In this document: positions 32,685 to 34,777 of the stretch, one piece after another
Numbering within the stretch: position 1 is the stretch's first letter
How the letters are laid out: every line of letters begins with the position of its first letter
Assembly (NCBI GenBank): GCA_003194495.1
Contig: PQXE01000033.1
Coordinates: 1-34,777 of the forward strand
Length of the DNA: 34,777 nt
Reading direction: 5' to 3'
Source: Deltaproteobacteria bacterium
GTDB taxonomy: Bacteria > Desulfobacterota > Dissulfuribacteria > Dissulfuribacterales > UBA3076
Translations under genes and position numbers: made by a program
The notes under the pieces: model-generated
The model's input: only the letters and a program-made list of their open reading frames with translations
Database searches by the model: none
Told to the model about the DNA's origin: nothing

Positions 32685-33670
32685 TCACTCCTTTTTTTGG
32701 CATATTACCTCCTCTATCAACAATGCCAACTTTTTCGAGTCGTGTCGTACAATACCGTCAGCAGTGTTTAGCATATCGGATGCATAGATTCTGCGATTTC
32801 CCCACCATTTATCACTGTCAGCAGTTTTAACAAATTTCGCTTTTTGTTTCCTGTATTGTTCCAAGAGTTTGTCGTCCGGTTCAGCAGTATTACATATTAT
32901 TCCATCAACCTGTCGCTCAATATATACCTCAAGCACTCTAACGAAATCATGTCCGGTAAAATCATCCGTTTCGCCAAACTTGGTCATGATATTGACAACG
33001 TACAAAAGTGTTGCGCTTGTCTCCTGGAGCGCCTCTTTAACGTCTGGAACGATGAGGTTCGGAATAATGCTGGTAAACAGGTCTCCTGGCCCGATAACAA
33101 TGTAGTCCGCGTATTTGATCGCCTCAACTACTGGTAAGTAGACAGAAATGGAATCACTATAGTGCGGAACCAGGAAAACATCCCGGATTTTTTCACGTTG
33201 TGTGCCTCGCGGCACATCAATAGCTGTTTGACCATAAATACGTTTCCCGTCCCTCAATTCAGCAACGAGCGTTGCCCTATCGATGGTAACCGGCAAGATC
33301 GTGCCCTTGACATCAAGGATTTCAGCGAGCGCCTGTATACCTGTCGGAAAGCTGCCTGTATATCGTGAAAGCATTGTAAGGAGCATATTCCCTGCATTGT
33401 GTCCCTGTAGACGTTATCGCTGGCAAACCTTTTCAGCAAAATCTTTCGCGCGATATCGCAATAGGGTGAAAGTGCCAGGATGCATTTAAGCACATCTCCA
33501 GGCGGCAGAATCCCGAGTTCATCGCGCAACCTGCCGGTACTCCCACCGCTGTCAACCATTGAGACCACCGAGGTAATCTCAATTCCCTCTAAGTCTCTCA
33601 AGCCGGAAAGGAGTGCAAACTGCCCGCTTCCTCCACCAATTGTTACGACTTTTTGATTTTCACTTCTCAT
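32685..33670 (-). pseudogene. YvcK/GlmR-family gene split by a frameshift
   Basis: The first frame (33254-33670) gives VVTIGGGSGQFALLSGL, then MVDSGGSTGRLRDELGILPPG, typical of the CofD-like YvcK family, up to DNVYR. The second frame resumes at HNAGNMLLTML and runs to the end (VIGPGDLFTSIIPNLIV and more), giving the usual 320-330 aa in total. Restoring one G in the CAGGGACAC tract near 33403 joins the two. YvcK proteins bind UDP-GlcNAc and stimulate GlmS in Bacillus. This may be a real lesion or a base error, and the otherwise clean sequence favours a recent event or error. Confidence 0.8.
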
Positions 33671-33672
33671 GC

Positions 33673-34638
33673 TTAGCGCCTCTTTGTATCTGCGCAGGAT
33701 TCTGTGGAAAAAATTGTCTCGGCAATTTTTTCAGCAGACATCCCGAAAAGCTGCTCAATCTCAAGCAGGTCAAGATATTCATCCTTCCAGGCCAGGCTTG
33801 TCTCCTCAACTAGGTATTTGATGTGATGATATTTCCCGCCCAGGGCATCCTTTTTCTTTTGAAGCTCCACCTCTTTTTTGAAAACCACGTTAAACAGCAC
33901 CAGGTAGTCAATATTTGTGCCTGCTGACATGACTGGTATCACAAGAATGCTTCTGTTGTCTCTTTTCCCTTTGCCGATAAAGACATTTGCTTTTTTTACG
34001 ATAATGCGCTTGGTACCCCGCAACCTGTTGTCCGTCTCTACCCGAGAAACAAGCGCTGCAGCACTCCCCTCCTTCTTTATGAGATGGATGGTAGAATCAT
34101 CAACAGGTTCTCCCAGAAAATTTAGACCAGCTACCCTGTAAAGGGTGACCCCTCTTATCCCGGCGAGAACTTCCTGTAAACGCCTTAGGACGAGGACGTT
34201 GCTGTTTGTAAGCTGGTTTTTGCTAAACCCGTGGTCTTGTAAGGCTTTAAAAAGAAGGCCCTCCATCTTTTCAATGATCCTGCTTGTGCCAACGGTCACT
34301 GTCTTGGCCTGGTGTTTGATGGCGTCAATGGGCCGGGCCATTGTATTGATGACGTTTCCTATGCACTCGGAAAACGCGCCCAGCATGTTGGGTGCGGTCC
34401 CCCTCATCCCAAAATCAGACTCAAAATCTGACATGGGAAGCCTTCCTGACAGGTACTTTAGCAAAAGTGTAAGGTCTGAGGCCATGTTGAGTTCCATGGC
34501 CGTTGCGTACCGGTTTTGTCGTATCCTCTCTTTGAAGGCGGAATAAAACCGGGCAACTTTTTCTCGAAATCCCGCATCGAGCACGATCTCATACACGTCC
34601 ATCCCCTGGTCAGTGGACACGGCAATATGTTCATTCAT
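33673..34638 (-). CDS. conserved-looking protein of unknown function next to the YvcK-family gene
   Basis: 321 aa from the ATG behind CAGGAA. The earlier GTG (34662) lies inside a hairpin and is unlikely. The sequence is soluble, with RPIDAIKHQAKTVTVGTSR near residue 130, which reminds me of a segment in some GlmS-like isomerase proteins, but I cannot confirm this. The stop is 3 bp from the YvcK-family start, so the two are cotranscribed. Since GlmR/YvcK acts on amino-sugar synthesis, a role in that pathway is possible; this is inference only. Confidence 0.5.
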   Translation of the reverse strand: MNEHIAVSTDQGMDVYEIVLDAGFREKVARFYSAFKERIRQNRYATAMELNMASDLTLLLKYLSGRLPMSDFESDFGMRGTAPNMLGAFSECIGNVINTMARPIDAIKHQAKTVTVGTSRIIEKMEGLLFKALQDHGFSKNQLTNSNVLVLRRLQEVLAGIRGVTLYRVAGLNFLGEPVDDSTIHLIKKEGSAAALVSRVETDNRLRGTKRIIVKKANVFIGKGKRDNRSILVIPVMSAGTNIDYLVLFNVVFKKEVELQKKKDALGGKYHHIKYLVEETSLAWKDEYLDLLEIEQLFGMSAEKIAETIFSTESCADTKRR

Positions 34639-34658
34639 TTCCTGCCGGAAGTCAACAA

Positions 34659-34677
34659 CCACCGCCAGAGGCGGTGG
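34659..34677 (-). terminator. perfect hairpin between the last two minus-strand genes
   Basis: CCACCGCC AGA GGCGGTGG, an 8-bp GC stem, followed on the minus strand by TTGTTG, 44 bp after the stop of the partial upstream gene. The short U-run makes full termination uncertain. Confidence 0.55.
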
Positions 34678-34721
34678 CTTGAAATGAATGCACCTGGAAG
34701 GTGCGCTATTACTATTCGTGT

Positions 34722-34777
34722 TTAGTCGAAAAGCTTTTGTTGTGCCAATTCCTCAGCTTGACTTTCTTGTTGCTCTT
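34722..34777 (-). CDS. C-terminal end of a further minus-strand gene (partial)
   Basis: Minus-strand frame ending EQQESQAEELAQQKLFD and a TAA at 34722-34724. The Glu/Gln-rich, protein-like tail and the following hairpin suggest a real gene that continues beyond the window. The product cannot be identified from 17 residues. Confidence 0.4.
   Translation of the reverse strand, partial: EQQESQAEELAQQKLFD

Overview
The window looks like one chromosomal contig of an anaerobic bacterium, most likely a sulfate-reducing or syntrophic member of the Desulfobacterota. This is an inference from three things: the archaeal-type split, ferredoxin-rich glutamate synthase; an amtB-glnB-glnA unit with sigma54 promoters beside a NifA-like protein; and many hairpin repeats, toxin-antitoxin pairs and decayed mobile elements. 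No rRNA, tRNA or CRISPR array was recognised.

Layout. (1) 1-4300 is an accessory stretch: the N-terminus of an IS1595-type transposase, an orphan 379-aa protein, two group II introns that have lost all or nearly all of their reverse transcriptase gene, a DUF433/DUF5615 pair and a Phd/VapC pair. (2) 4400-10400 is a nitrogen-control region: a NifA-like GAF-HTH protein with no AAA+ domain, a Gcw_chp-like outer-membrane barrel, amtB, glnB (PII) and glnA. Three intergenic spaces carry pairs of a 14-bp palindrome (consensus YTACAN4TGTAR) exactly 30 bp apart. Each pair lies 93-104 bp upstream of the -24 GG of a sigma54-like promoter, which is the geometry expected of upstream activator sites. (3) 10400-12170 holds hairpin repeats, a broken NYN gene, an RHH/MazF pair and a 0.25-kb remnant of a zinc-ribbon transposase element. 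(4) 12157-24875, all on the minus strand, is a type 1 BREX phage-defence operon: brxA, brxB, brxC, a VapBC pair, pglX, an embedded AAA ATPase/TOPRIM-like pair, and pglZ. pglZ is cut after about 380 residues, its stop codon lies inside the terminal repeat of the transposase remnant, and no brxL follows. (5) 24900-26000 has another RHH/VapC pair among scars: a brxC-like 3' end, a carB fragment and direct repeats. (6) 26107-32592 is a plus-strand operon for a three-subunit glutamate synthase followed by hisH and hisF. (7) 32685-34777, minus strand, has a frameshifted YvcK/GlmR-family gene, a conserved but unassigned gene and the tail of a further gene.

How the parts work together. amtB, glnB, glnA and the glutamate synthase make up ammonium uptake, sensing and GS-GOGAT assimilation, and HisH/HisF draw on the same glutamine pool. 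The BREX operon would have been a methylation-based phage barrier. Without the PglZ catalytic domain and BrxL it is probably not functional as BREX, although the embedded ATPase/TOPRIM pair is intact and could act alone. The parts most worth following are the palindrome-pair/sigma54 regulon, the NifA-like protein without its ATPase, and the repeated hairpins beside the VapBC modules.
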